DNA from: Streptomyces sp. NBC_01214 | GTDB lineage: Bacteria; Actinomycetota; Actinomycetes; Streptomycetales; Streptomycetaceae | Assembly: GCF_026340975.1 (NCBI RefSeq) | Contig: NZ_JAPEOS010000003.1 | Location: 372,001 to 436,000 of the forward strand | DNA length: 64,000 nucleotides | Reading direction: 5' to 3' | In this document: one piece after another, positions 1 to 8,824 of the stretch | How the letters are laid out: each line of letters starts with the position of its first letter | Numbering within the stretch: position 1 is the first letter of the stretch | Position numbers and translations under genes: made by a program | The notes under the pieces: generated by a model | What the model was told of the DNA's origin: nothing | Seen by the model: the letters and a program-made list of their open reading frames with translations, nothing else | The model's database searches: none

Positions 1-95
1 GCACTCGCCGGTCTTCAGGTCGGTGCGGTGGCGCAGGATACGTACGGCCTGGACTGCGGGGGGAAGTCCAGGCCGAGACCGGTGACCCCGGAGTT
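1..95 (-). pseudogene. ISAs1-like transposase fragment (edge)
   Basis: Read on the minus strand, one frame gives GLDFP and, after a one-base shift, another gives VQAVRILRHRTDLKTGEC. This resembles the GxDFPHxxQAxxIxRxRTDxxTG stretch near the middle of ISAs1-family transposases. The frame break and the lack of coding sequence immediately upstream argue for a decayed remnant, although the window edge hides what follows. The family assignment comes from remembered motif similarity only. Confidence 0.4.
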
Positions 96-610
96 TCGTT
101 GCGTTCGTGACGGGCCGACCCGGGCTCCTGGCGCCGCTACGACCTACGGGCTCTCCTTCCCACCGGGACTTTGAAACGCCCCTGGGTCGACCCGGTCTGG
201 CAGCTTCCTGAAGGTGCTGTTGCTGCCGCGGGGCGTGGCGAGTTTGATGGCCGCGAGGTGCGGGGTTCCTTTCCGGGAACTGCCGCCACCGGCGGCCTCG
301 CAAATCCCCCGGGCGGCGCCAACGCCGGTGCGCGGGGGTCCGTACATCTGATGGTCGGATCCGGGCCCCTGTGGTCCTCAGGAAAACGCCGCGCGGAATC
401 TGGAGCGTGGCTGGACGGGAATGGCGGAACAAAGGGGGCGGGTGTTTCCCCGGCGGGAAATCCTCGCCGTCGGAATCACCACGGAAGCAGGGGAAGGCGC
501 CGGAGGCGATCTCCCCGAACTGCCATCGCGTACCCCCTTGGTCGCCCGCGCCGTGGATCTTCCGAGCGCCCTGGACGGACGACCCACGTGAGCGAGAAGA
601 GCGACGAACC
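96..610. other. Non-coding stretch upstream of the PKS operon
   Basis: No open frame here has a convincing start, ribosome site or recognisable protein. The long frames on both strands are GC-driven shadows. It presumably holds the leader or promoter of the thioesterase gene, but no clear -10/-35 was identified. Confidence 0.5.
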
Positions 611-1363
611 ATGGCAATGGACACCCGCAGTAGCTGGCTGCGCAGATACGAGACCGAGGCGCCGCCCCGAATGCGGCTGCTGTGCCTGCCGCACGCCGGC
701 GGCTCGGCAGGATTCTTCCACACATGGAGAGCCGCCTTCGGTGACGACGTCGAAGTGCTCGCCGTACGCTACGCCGGCCGTCAGGAGCGGATTGCGGAGG
801 AGCCCCTGACCGACCTGGAGGAGATCGCCGACGCCATCTCCGCCGATCTGCTGCCTTACCTTGACGTGCCGTTGGCAATCTTCGGCCACAGCATGGGCGC
901 CTCAGTGGGCTACGAGATCGCGATCCGCCTCGAGGCCCGGCACCATGTCGTCCCGGAGCTACTGATGGTCTCGTGCTGCAAGGCTCCGCACCTGCGCACG
1001 ACCCGGGAGGCCGGTTTCGGCACCGATGAGGAGCTGCTCGCCGAGGTCGTACGGCTCGGCGGCACCGACGCGGTGCTGTTGGACGATCCTGACCTGCGCG
1101 AGCTGACCCTCCCCGCCATCCGCGCAGACTTCACCGCCGTCGCCCGGTACACCGCGCGGCGCGGTGTACCGCTGGCCTGCCCGGTCGTCGGGTACGTCGG
1201 CGACAACGATCCCGACATCACGGCCGCCCACGTCGCGGGATGGGCCGACATAGCCCCCAAGGGCTTCGACTTCAGGGTCCTGCCCGGCGGCCACTTCTAC
1301 CTGGTGGACCAGCGGGACGCGCTCGTCGGGGACATCCGCGCACGGCTGGCGCCGCAGCGATGA
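611..1363 (+). CDS. Type II thioesterase (alpha/beta hydrolase)
   Basis: A 250-aa editing thioesterase of the TEII/GrsT family, which removes wrong or stalled acyl groups from carrier proteins. Visible motifs are LCLPHAGGSAGFF near the N-terminus (oxyanion-hole loop), the nucleophile elbow GHSMGAS at about residue 97, and LPGGHFYLVDQ near the C-terminus with the catalytic His. I chose the ATG at 611, after a purine-rich stretch (GAGAAGAG). The frame stays open upstream to 371, but that extension is not thioesterase-like. The gene lies upstream of the type II PKS genes on the same strand, separated from them by an IclR remnant. A second paralogue sits in the NRPS operon at 46362-47153. Confidence 0.9.
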   Translation: MAMDTRSSWLRRYETEAPPRMRLLCLPHAGGSAGFFHTWRAAFGDDVEVLAVRYAGRQERIAEEPLTDLEEIADAISADLLPYLDVPLAIFGHSMGASVGYEIAIRLEARHHVVPELLMVSCCKAPHLRTTREAGFGTDEELLAEVVRLGGTDAVLLDDPDLRELTLPAIRADFTAVARYTARRGVPLACPVVGYVGDNDPDITAAHVAGWADIAPKGFDFRVLPGGHFYLVDQRDALVGDIRARLAPQR

Positions 1364-1645
1364 GCACAGCAGCCAGGCCGTTGCCGACGAGCGGGGTCGG
1401 CGTGCTCGACACGGCCTCGGTCGTGCTCGACATCATCGGGGCGGGCCCGACCACGCCGGTCGAACGCGCGGCGCGGCAGTGGTCTGTCGCGTTCGACCGC
1501 CCACCGGAAGGCCATTGCCGTGGAGCGGCTCGGTCTGCTCAGCCGTGATTTCCGGCATGGTTTCGTACTCGGCCCCCGGCTCGGCCTGTTCACCATCGAG
1601 GCACGCCAGGACCGGCTGGCGCAGCAAGCCCGTCGGCGAGGCTGG
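1361..1645 (+). pseudogene. IclR-family regulator remnant (frameshifted, deleted)
   Basis: The frame starting at ATG 1361 begins with SGVGVLDTASVVLDIIGAGP, the start of an IclR winged-helix domain. From about 1484 the neighbouring frame continues with LSRSTAHRKAIAVERLGLL and then HGFVLGPRLGLF, the recognition helix and wing of the same domain. A frameshift lies between them at about 1455-1480. After the wing the sequence jumps to RRRGWAYG, which resembles a motif far downstream in intact NdgR/IclR proteins, so the ligand-binding domain looks internally deleted. ATG 1361 overlaps the stop of the thioesterase gene. This is probably a dead gene, useful as evidence of rearrangement at the cluster edge. 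Confidence 0.6.
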
Positions 1646-1928
1646 GCGTACGGCCCCGATCCCAGTCTGGGCCGCCCGTCCGGATCCCGGTGGCACCCGA
1701 CCGCCAGAGCAGCGGCCGTGCTGCCGATGCGGCCGCCGCCCTGACTGACCCATTGCTGCGCACGCGCGGGGAACTGGCCCCCGCGGTCCGGTCCGGGTCC
1801 TGAACCCCGTCCCGGCAGTGGCAGGTTCTTGCAGCCTCCGTTGTGAGAAAAGAACCCACCAACGCACCATTCCTGGGCGAGTAACTGTGCCGCGCTTTCT
1901 CGCGGCGAATCGGATAAGGGGTATAAGC

Positions 1929-2183
1929 GTGACGACTGCTGCGCGCGACGAACGTCTCGTAGCCATCAAGGCTATTGTCTGCGACATTCTTGAGATCGAG
2001 GAAGACGAGGTCAGCGAGGTCAGCCTTTTCAAGGAGGACCACGATGCCGACTCGCTCCGCGCCATCGAGATTCTCGCCGCGCTGGAGAAGGAGTTCGGCA
2101 TTGTCATCAACCAGACCGAACTGCCGCGCATGGTGAATCTGAAGGGCGTCTACGAAGTCGTGTCTGAGCCTGCCGGCTGGTAG
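1929..2183 (+). CDS. Acyl carrier protein (type II PKS)
   Basis: An 84-aa discrete acyl carrier protein that carries the growing polyene chain on a 4'-phosphopantetheine arm. The attachment site is the Ser of DADSLRAIEIL, followed by an acidic helix-III region typical of ACPs. I chose GTG 1929, preceded by AAGGGG at about 1915-1920. The longer frame from 1818 adds a basic, non-ACP tail. It stands just upstream of the first ketosynthase (34 bp) and begins the dense PKS operon. A second ACP lies at 8576-8824, so different steps, such as starter and elongation, may use different carriers. Confidence 0.9.
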   Translation: MTTAARDERLVAIKAIVCDILEIEEDEVSEVSLFKEDHDADSLRAIEILAALEKEFGIVINQTELPRMVNLKGVYEVVSEPAGW

Positions 2184-2216
2184 TCGATCCCGCTTCGGTG
2201 GGTTGGGGAGGTTGCC

Positions 2217-3482
2217 ATGAGGGCAGCAGAACGCAGCAGCGGCCGGAGCCGGCCGGAACGGCACCGGGTGGTTCTCACTGGACTTGGAGTGGTGTCCAGC
2301 ATCGGGCTCGGCGCGAAGGAGTTCCTCCAGGGGCTCCGCGAAGGCCGCAGCGGTGCCCGGCCCATCACGGTGTTCGACACGGAGGGCTTCGCCCACGCGA
2401 CCGGGTGCGAGATCGCGGATTTCGACGCGCGGGACTGGATCAGGACGCTGGACGTGGAACAGCTCGGCAGAGCCGCGCAGTTCTCGACGGCGGCGGCTCG
2501 GATGGCACTGGAGGACTCGGGGCTCGATCTGACACATCTGCGCACCCGGCGCGGGCTGATCTCCATCGGTACCACCGACGGCGAGAGCTACGACCTCGAC
2601 CAGCTGGTCGAACGTGAACTCACCGAAGGGATCGGCTCCTTCGACCCCGAGGCCGCCCGGCGCGTGCCGGCCGGGCGGCTGTCGGTGGCCGTTGCCCAGG
2701 AACTGGAGCTGACCGACGTCGAGGCGCTCACCATTCCGACCGCCTGCTCGGCGGGCAACTACGCCATCGGCTACGGCTTCGACGCCGTCAGCTCCGGCGA
2801 GGCGGAGTTCGCCTTCTGCGGTGGGGCGGACGCGATGTGCCGCAAGACGTTCACCGGCTTCTACCGGCTGGGCACGATCGCCCCGGACCGGTGCCAGCCC
2901 TTCGACGTCGACCGCAAGGGCATCCTCACCGGTGAGGGCGCCGGCATCCTCGTGCTCGAGCGTCTGGACTCGGCCCTGGAACGCGGGGCCACCATCTACG
3001 CAGAGGTCCTCGGCTACGGGCTCAACTGCGACGCCCACCACCAGGTGGCCCCTGACCGGGACAGCGTCGCCGAACTGATGCGCCTCGCGCTGGACAACGC
3101 GGGCGTCGCCCCCCACGAGGTGGACCTCATCTCGGCGCACGGCACGGGTACGAAGGCCAACGACATCACGGAGGCGGGGGCCATCCGCCAGGTGTTCGGG
3201 GACAGGCCGCCCCGAACCGTGTCCATGAAGTCGATGCTGGGCCACTCCATGGGCGCGGCCAGCGCCCTCGGCGCGATCGGCTGTGCTCTGGCCATCCAGA
3301 ACCGTTTCATCCCGCCCACCATCAACCATGTCAGCACCGACCCCGAGTGTGACGTCGACTGTGTGCCGAACCAGGCGGTCGAGGCCGACCTGCGGATCGT
3401 GCAGAACAACGGTCTCGCCTTCGGCGGCAACAACGCCGCCGTGCTGCTCGGCCGGTACGACGCGAACAAGGAGGCGTCATGA
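2217..3482 (+). CDS. Beta-ketoacyl synthase (KS-alpha)
   Basis: A 421-aa FabF/KS-alpha-like condensing enzyme catalysing decarboxylative Claisen elongation on ACP. The full catalytic set is visible: Cys in IPTACSAGNYAIG (about residue 183), His in SAHGTGTKANDITEA, and Lys-His in MKSMLGHSMGAAS. Length is normal for the family. The stop overlaps the start of the next ketosynthase by 4 bp, so the two are translationally coupled. In this PKS class a KS pairs with a chain-length factor. Which of the two CLF-like proteins here (4627-5517 or 7429-8547) is its partner cannot be decided from sequence order. Confidence 0.93.
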   Translation: MRAAERSSGRSRPERHRVVLTGLGVVSSIGLGAKEFLQGLREGRSGARPITVFDTEGFAHATGCEIADFDARDWIRTLDVEQLGRAAQFSTAAARMALEDSGLDLTHLRTRRGLISIGTTDGESYDLDQLVERELTEGIGSFDPEAARRVPAGRLSVAVAQELELTDVEALTIPTACSAGNYAIGYGFDAVSSGEAEFAFCGGADAMCRKTFTGFYRLGTIAPDRCQPFDVDRKGILTGEGAGILVLERLDSALERGATIYAEVLGYGLNCDAHHQVAPDRDSVAELMRLALDNAGVAPHEVDLISAHGTGTKANDITEAGAIRQVFGDRPPRTVSMKSMLGHSMGAASALGAIGCALAIQNRFIPPTINHVSTDPECDVDCVPNQAVEADLRIVQNNGLAFGGNNAAVLLGRYDANKEAS

Positions 3483-4630
3483 CGATCCGCCCCATCATCG
3501 GGATGGGCGCCGTCGCCGCGACCGGCTCCGGTGTCGGTGAACTCTTCGAGAACCTGTGCCGGGGCGTCAGCGGCCGTGCCGAGCTGCGCGGCTTCGACCG
3601 CTCCAGATTCCGGGCGCAGCACGCCTACGAGGTGGACGACCGGCCCGCCGTCGGTCAGGACGTACCCGGCCGTGCCAGCAGGCTGCTGCACGAGGCGATC
3701 GCCCAGGCCGCGGCCGACGCGGGCCTCAGCGAGGACCTCAGTGGCATTCCGATCCTGATCGGCACGGGCTTGCGGGAGCTCCGCTCGGCCGAACTGTGGT
3801 GGCGCGACGGCGCGCAGTTCGACGCGTCCGGGCTGCAGTTCGGCACCGGTTTGCGCGAGCGCTTCAACGCCGACGTCACCCACACGTTCTCCAACGCCTG
3901 CTCGGCCTCGCTGTACGCGCTCGCCCTCGGGTCGGACCTGCTGAACCAGGAGGGCGCGGACGCGCCCGACACCGTGATCGTCGCCGGGGTGGACGTACTG
4001 ACCGAGTCGATGTACGGGCTGCTGGAGCGCGTACATCCGCAGCCCCCGGATCGGGTGCGCCCCTTCGACCGGAACAGGACCGGTGTCCTGATGGGCGACG
4101 GTGCCGCCGCGATCGTACTGCGCCGTACGGAGCGCGGCGCGCCCCAGGTGTACGCCCGCCTGCGCGGCGTCGCCGTGAACTGCGACGCGTACCACGTGAC
4201 CGCCCCCTCCCCGGAGGGCATCGCCGAGGCCATGCGCGCCGCCTACCGGATGGCGGGCGTCAAGCCGCGCGACGTGGACCTGGTGATGCTGCACGGCACC
4301 GGCACCCTGCTCAACGACGAGGCCGAGGCCACCGCACTCGCCGACGTGCTGGGCGAGGACACGGCCGTGCCTTTGATGACTGCCGTGAAGTCCATGACGG
4401 GGCACACCTCCGGTGCGTCCGGGCTGATCAATCTGATCGTGGGCGTGCAGGCCCTGAACGAGGGACGGGTGCCGCCGACCGTGGGACTGGACGAACCGGT
4501 CGAGGAGGCCGCGCCCTTCCGCTTCGTCACGGGCGAGGCGGCCGACGACCTGAGGCTGAACGTGGTGCAGCTCAATGCCTTCGGATTCGGCGGCATCAAC
4601 GCCGTGGCCATCGTGGAGGGCGCCCGATGA
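3479..4630 (+). CDS. Second beta-ketoacyl synthase with intact active site
   Basis: A 383-aa ketosynthase. In the position where a chain-length factor would have lost it, the active-site Cys is kept (FSNACSASLYALALG). The two His motifs are also present (LHGTGTLLNDEAEA and VKSMTGHTSGASG). It is therefore a competent condensing enzyme, not a CLF, despite directly following a KS gene. Start ATG 3479 overlaps the upstream stop, and its own stop overlaps ATG 4627 of the Cys-less KS-like protein, which suggests that those two form the KS/CLF heterodimer. Polyene type II PKS clusters often have more than one KS/CLF pair. Confidence 0.9.
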   Translation: MTIRPIIGMGAVAATGSGVGELFENLCRGVSGRAELRGFDRSRFRAQHAYEVDDRPAVGQDVPGRASRLLHEAIAQAAADAGLSEDLSGIPILIGTGLRELRSAELWWRDGAQFDASGLQFGTGLRERFNADVTHTFSNACSASLYALALGSDLLNQEGADAPDTVIVAGVDVLTESMYGLLERVHPQPPDRVRPFDRNRTGVLMGDGAAAIVLRRTERGAPQVYARLRGVAVNCDAYHVTAPSPEGIAEAMRAAYRMAGVKPRDVDLVMLHGTGTLLNDEAEATALADVLGEDTAVPLMTAVKSMTGHTSGASGLINLIVGVQALNEGRVPPTVGLDEPVEEAAPFRFVTGEAADDLRLNVVQLNAFGFGGINAVAIVEGAR

Positions 4631-5517
4631 GCGGGGAGTACGCACGCAGCGGGCGCGGCGCCGTCGTCGTCACCGGGGCGGCCGTGCTGCTACCCGGCGC
4701 CGACACGGTGCGGGCCCTCGCCGACGGACCGGCGGCGGGCGGTACCCCCGTCGATCCCGCCGCGCACGTGGGACGCAAGGGCCTTCGCTACAAGGACCGG
4801 GCCACCCAGCTCGGCTACTGCCTGACGGCGGCGGCGCTGCGGGATGCAGGACTGCTCGTCGACGGCGGGGACGGACTCACCGTCCCCGCCGGGACCGTCG
4901 GGGTGGTCGCCAGTTCCAACTTCGGCAATCTCGACACCGTGGTTCGGGCGCTGGACACCATCCGGGAGGAGACCGTCACGGCAACGAGCCCGATGGACCT
5001 TCCCAACGCGTCCAGCAACGTGATCGCCTCGTCGGCGGCCATCCGTTACGGCCTGCGCGGCCCCAACCTGATGGTCTGCAACGGAGAGACGTCCGGTCTC
5101 GACGCCGTCCACTGGGCGACCACGATGATCGGCTCGGGACGTGTTGACCGGGTCCTTGTGCTCGGGGTCGAACCCGACAACGACGTGGTGCGCCGGCTCC
5201 TCGGCGGCACCCGGGCCGTCGACGGCGGAGCAGCCCTGGTCCTGGAGTCCCGGGCCGCGGCCGCGCAGCGCTCCGTGACCGTGCGCGCGGTACTCGGTTC
5301 GTACCGCAGGAGCGCCGATGCCCCGAGTCTCCGCGGCCGGCGCTGGCAGCTGCCGCAGCACCTCGGCAGGGCGTCCGGTGCGGGCGGGGTGCTCCAGTGC
5401 GCCGCCGCCGTCGGCTGGTTCGACGCCGGCGAGAACGACCCGGTGCACGCCGTAGCGGGCACGGCGGCGGACGACGCCATCGCGGACCTGTTGCTGCTGG
5501 CCCCCGGAGCGGCGTAG
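4627..5517 (+). CDS. Short chain-length-factor-like KS homologue (Cys to Glu)
   Basis: A 296-aa KS-fold protein, clearly shorter than the usual ~400 aa of a KS or CLF. The position of the active-site Cys reads CNGETSGLDAV, so Glu replaces Cys, and no HGTGT or KS..GH motif is seen. It is therefore expected to be non-condensing and to act as partner or chain-length factor to the ketosynthase at 3479-4630, with which it overlaps by 4 bp. The C-terminal part is rich in Ala/Gly and looks abbreviated rather than frameshifted; the frame is clean from ATG 4627 to TAG. Pairing is inferred from gene order. Confidence 0.8.
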   Translation: MSGEYARSGRGAVVVTGAAVLLPGADTVRALADGPAAGGTPVDPAAHVGRKGLRYKDRATQLGYCLTAAALRDAGLLVDGGDGLTVPAGTVGVVASSNFGNLDTVVRALDTIREETVTATSPMDLPNASSNVIASSAAIRYGLRGPNLMVCNGETSGLDAVHWATTMIGSGRVDRVLVLGVEPDNDVVRRLLGGTRAVDGGAALVLESRAAAAQRSVTVRAVLGSYRRSADAPSLRGRRWQLPQHLGRASGAGGVLQCAAAVGWFDAGENDPVHAVAGTAADDAIADLLLLAPGAA

Positions 5518-6365
5518 TGATCACCCCGACGGATCCGCGGCCCGTCTCGGTGAAGCGGCGCACCCATGGCGGCGGCCCCCGGGCCCTGCTGCTGCACGGC
5601 CTTGCCGCGAGCGACAGCGTCTGGGACCGTACGGTTCCGCTGCTTCCCGACACGTACGAGATCTGGACCGCGCGGCTGCCGTGGCGCACCGAGGCCATCG
5701 GCGACTGGGGCGGGCAGGCCAACCTCAAGGGCTGGCTCGCCAAGGCGCTGGAAGCGGTGCCAGGGGGCGCCGAGGTGGTCGTCGCGCACTCCATGGCGGC
5801 GAACGTCCTGCTCGACCTGCTCGACCAGAAGAACCGGGGCGGCACCGACGCGCCGCGCCGGTTCGGCATCCGCGCGCTGGTCCTCGTGTCGCCCTTCTAC
5901 CGCGGTAGCGCCGAGGCGTTCGACTGGAACACCCTCAGCCACTACCTCAACGACTTCCACCTGATCATGGAAGAGGGGATCCGGGTCCACTCGGACGGCC
6001 GGTACCCCGCCGACGTGCAGGAGGCCATGGGCCGACGTGTCCGGGACCAGGTCGGCCCCTACGGATGGTTCCGGTTCTTCGACCTCTATCTCCGGACACC
6101 CACCCTGCAGACCGGCCGCATCACCGTCCCCACCCTGGTACTGGGCGGCGAGGAGGACTTCGCCGCCTCTCCTGACGAGGGCGTGGCGCTCGCCGACGCC
6201 CTTCCCGACGCGGTCTCCCGCGTCCTGCCCGGTTGCGGGCACTTCCCGATGCTCGAAGCGGCCGAACTCTTCGCCGCGGCGGTACGGGACTTCATCGATC
6301 CGATCACGGGCGAGACTCCCCGGCGCGGGACCGCCCCCCTCAACGCCCTGGAGCTCCAACGATGA
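5517..6365 (+). CDS. Alpha/beta hydrolase
   Basis: A 282-aa alpha/beta-fold hydrolase. The oxyanion HG motif is in LLLHGLAASDSVWDR, the nucleophile elbow is VVAHSMAANVLL (A-H-S-M-A rather than strict GxSxG), the acid lies around GGEEDFAASPDEG, and the catalytic His is in PGCGHFPMLEA. GTG 5517 shares its first base with the upstream TAG. The protein may release the finished chain from ACP or hydrolyse an ester or thioester intermediate; the substrate is unknown. A 4-bp overlap with the following hotdog gene supports membership of the PKS operon. Confidence 0.8.
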   Translation: MITPTDPRPVSVKRRTHGGGPRALLLHGLAASDSVWDRTVPLLPDTYEIWTARLPWRTEAIGDWGGQANLKGWLAKALEAVPGGAEVVVAHSMAANVLLDLLDQKNRGGTDAPRRFGIRALVLVSPFYRGSAEAFDWNTLSHYLNDFHLIMEEGIRVHSDGRYPADVQEAMGRRVRDQVGPYGWFRFFDLYLRTPTLQTGRITVPTLVLGGEEDFAASPDEGVALADALPDAVSRVLPGCGHFPMLEAAELFAAAVRDFIDPITGETPRRGTAPLNALELQR

Positions 6366-7327
6366 CCCTCGTCACGGACACCGCCGTCAAGGCGCTCGTC
6401 CACTCCACCACCACCACGCAGGTGCGCGCCCGTTACGAGGGTTCCAACATCTGTACGTGGATCGGCTTCAAGCACGTCAACTACCTGGTCGAGGAGGCGG
6501 TCCTCGACCACTTCCGGCAGGCCGGCCTGCCGGCCCGCGCGCTCTACGAGACGCACGGCCTGGGCCTCGACTTGGTGTCGATAGACAGCCGCATCCTGCA
6601 CGCCTTCCACATGGACGACGTCGCCGACGCCGAGGTCGAGCCGTGGACCAAGGACGGCGATGCGACCCTCGGCTTCAGGGTCACCATCCGGTTCGAGCGC
6701 GACGGCGCGATCCACAAGGCCGTCACGGCCAAGGTCCGCGTCTCGCTCCGGATCGACACGTATCTGGAGGCGGCCGGCGAAGTCCCGGCCGCGCTCGCCC
6801 GGTACGCCGTCGCCACCCTCGGCGACGACCTGGAGCGCGAGCCCGCCACCGCCGCTCCGGCCGAGGACGAGATCCTCGCCTCGCTGACCGCCGGTCAGAA
6901 CGCGTACGCCTGGAAGTGGAACATCCCGTACCCGTACTGCCACTTCACGGAGCGCATCCAGATGTCCGGATACCTGCGGCTCATGGAGGAGGGCAAGGAC
7001 CGCTTCGTCGCCGACCGCGGCATCTCCATCAAGACCCTGCTCGACGACCGGCGCTGGATCCCGGTCGTGCCCCGCTCCGACATCCGCATTCTCGACGAGG
7101 CGCTGATGGAGGAGGACCTGTACACGGTCTACACCGTCGAAGAGGTCTTCAAGGACTTCACCTACACCTCGCGCATGGACTTCTACGTGCTGCGCGACGG
7201 CAACCTCGTCAAGACCGCCACCGGCCGCATCGTGCACGGCTACGCCGTCATCGAGAACCGCCGGGACTGGAGCCTCGTGAACTTCGACCAGCGGGTCGTC
7301 GACGCGATCGAGGGCAAGGCCTCGTAG
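6362..7327 (+). CDS. Double-hotdog acyl thioesterase/dehydratase-like protein
   Basis: A 321-aa protein that looks like two hotdog (4HBT-type) halves. The first spans about residues 15-140 (VRARYEGSNICTWIGFKHVNYLVEEAV) and the second about residues 180-315 (CHFTERIQMSGYLRLMEEGKDRF, then DFTYTSRMDFYVLRDG). Acyl-ACP thioesterases and some (R)-hydratases share this duplicated fold. It could release or protect the polyene chain, or serve a dehydration step. ATG 6362 overlaps the upstream stop. A small GC-rich hairpin follows at 7340-7364. The function is inferred from fold only. Confidence 0.65.
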   Translation: MTLVTDTAVKALVHSTTTTQVRARYEGSNICTWIGFKHVNYLVEEAVLDHFRQAGLPARALYETHGLGLDLVSIDSRILHAFHMDDVADAEVEPWTKDGDATLGFRVTIRFERDGAIHKAVTAKVRVSLRIDTYLEAAGEVPAALARYAVATLGDDLEREPATAAPAEDEILASLTAGQNAYAWKWNIPYPYCHFTERIQMSGYLRLMEEGKDRFVADRGISIKTLLDDRRWIPVVPRSDIRILDEALMEEDLYTVYTVEEVFKDFTYTSRMDFYVLRDGNLVKTATGRIVHGYAVIENRRDWSLVNFDQRVVDAIEGKAS

Positions 7328-7339
7328 ATCCGACGGACC

Positions 7340-7364
7340 CCGGACGGGGCGACAGCCCGTCCGG
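7340..7364 (+). terminator. Hairpin within the PKS operon (attenuator or processing site)
   Basis: CCGGACGGG is followed by a 7-nt loop and CCCGTCCGG, a 9-bp perfect stem, in the 101-bp gap between the double-hotdog gene and the next KS-like gene. There is no U tract. It could be a partial terminator or an mRNA-stability element inside the operon. Confidence 0.4.
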
Positions 7365-7428
7365 TCTGCTTGCGATCCGGTTGCCGATGAGCCGCATTCG
7401 TACGAAACGCCCCGAACGGAAGGAACAC

Positions 7429-8547
7429 GTGACGGTCATGACCACCCTCACCACGGGCACCGGACACCCGGTGATCACCGCCTGGTCGGCCGTGTCGCCG
7501 TACGGCATCGGCAGGGCCGCGTTCACCCAGGGCCTGCGGGAGCGGCGCGACACGGTCGCCGTGCTCGGGCCCGAGCACGGCACCACGCCCGACGGCGTGG
7601 GCTGCGTCGTGCCCTCCTTCAGCATCCGGGAGGTGCTCGGCAAGAAGGGCACCCGGTCGATGGACCGGGTCACCGGCCTCGCGGTCACAGCCGTCGGCTC
7701 CCTGCTGGACGATGCCGAGCGCAACCGCGCGGTCGGGACCGGGGAGGGGGCCGCGTTCGCGCTCGGCACCACTACCGGCAGTGCCCAGTCGATGATGGAC
7801 TTCACCCGCGACTCCCTCACCGGCGAACAGCCCTTCTTCGTCGACCCCGCCCGGTTCCCCAACACCGTCATGAACTGCGCGGCCGGCCAGAGCGCCATCT
7901 GGTACCAGCTCAAAGGCCCCAACGCCACCATTGCAGGCGGCCGCACCGCGGGCCTGCACGCGCTCAACTACTCTCGCCGGCTGCTCGGAGCAGGCCGGGC
8001 CCGAACCGTCCTGTGCGGTGCCGCGGAGGAGTTCTCACAGGCCCGGGCCTGGCTGGAACACCACAGTGGCCAGGGACCCGGCGACGGCGCCCCGGCGCTC
8101 GGCGAGGGCTGCGCCATGCTGCTGGTCGAACCCCACACACCGGAGGATCCCGGCCAGCCCGTGCTCGCCGAACTCCTCGCCGTGGAGCTCGGCATCGTCC
8201 TCGACGGCGACGTTCGACCCGCACTCCTGTCCTGCCTGCGCTCGGCGCTGCGCCGGGCCGGCGTCGAGCCCGGCCAGGTGGCCGCCGTGGCCCGTTCGGG
8301 CGCTCCCGGCCGTGAGGGCCGGGGCGAGGCCGAGGCCGTACGCGAAGTCTTCGCTGCGGTGGAGCATCGCGACCTGACGCCGACGGGCCTGATCGGTGAT
8401 ACCGGGGCCGCGGCTGCGGCCTTCCAGGCCGCCGCACTGCTGTCGTACGCCGAGGACCGCCCTGCGGAAGCAGCCGGCCGGATCGGCGTGATCACCTCCG
8501 TGGACCGCACCGGCACCGTCGGCTGCGCCCTGCTCGGCCTGCGCTGA
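7429..8547 (+). CDS. Second chain-length-factor-like KS homologue (Cys to Arg)
   Basis: A 372-aa KS-fold protein. The nucleophile region reads AGGRTAGLHALNYS, with Arg in place of Cys, and no HGTGT motif is seen, so it cannot perform standard condensation and probably acts as a chain-length factor. I chose GTG 7429, 4 nt after AAGGA; ATG 7438 is an alternative with poorer spacing. It follows the hairpin at 7340-7364 and sits just before the second ACP. This arrangement suggests a second KS/CLF/ACP set, with the first KS (2217-3482) as a possible partner. Confidence 0.8.
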   Translation: MTVMTTLTTGTGHPVITAWSAVSPYGIGRAAFTQGLRERRDTVAVLGPEHGTTPDGVGCVVPSFSIREVLGKKGTRSMDRVTGLAVTAVGSLLDDAERNRAVGTGEGAAFALGTTTGSAQSMMDFTRDSLTGEQPFFVDPARFPNTVMNCAAGQSAIWYQLKGPNATIAGGRTAGLHALNYSRRLLGAGRARTVLCGAAEEFSQARAWLEHHSGQGPGDGAPALGEGCAMLLVEPHTPEDPGQPVLAELLAVELGIVLDGDVRPALLSCLRSALRRAGVEPGQVAAVARSGAPGREGRGEAEAVREVFAAVEHRDLTPTGLIGDTGAAAAAFQAAALLSYAEDRPAEAAGRIGVITSVDRTGTVGCALLGLR

Positions 8548-8575
8548 GCACCCGCCCCTCGAAAGGACCTGAACC

Positions 8576-8824
8576 GTGCTGGACAAGGAAGAACTGCGCG
8601 CGCTCGTGGCGCACGTACTGGACGTCGAAGTGGCCGAGGTGACCGACGACGTACGGTTCACCGACGACCTTGAGGTCGACTCGCTGATGGCTCTTGAGAT
8701 CGTCGTCGTGCTGGAGAAGAAGTACGCCGTCAGACTGCCGGAGTCCGAGCTCAAGCAGATCGTCACCCTCCAGAGCGCCTACGACCTGCTCCTCGGCAAG
8801 CTCGACACGGTGCGAGCCGCCTGA
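8576..8824 (+). CDS. Acyl carrier protein 2 (type II PKS)
   Basis: An 82-aa acyl carrier protein with the phosphopantetheine Ser in EVDSLMALEIVVVLEKKY and an acidic N-terminal half. GTG 8576 follows GAAAGGA at an ideal distance. Its last bases overlap the ATG of the dehydratase at 8824, so the carrier and the beta-processing enzymes are translationally coupled. It is the likelier elongation ACP because it clusters with dehydratase and ketoreductase genes. Confidence 0.92.
   Translation: MLDKEELRALVAHVLDVEVAEVTDDVRFTDDLEVDSLMALEIVVVLEKKYAVRLPESELKQIVTLQSAYDLLLGKLDTVRAA

Noticed and set aside
3014..6359. Long minus-strand frames opposite the ketosynthase and hydrolase genes.
   Set aside because: Same shadow pattern, no ribosome sites or domains, and they cover several clearly real genes.
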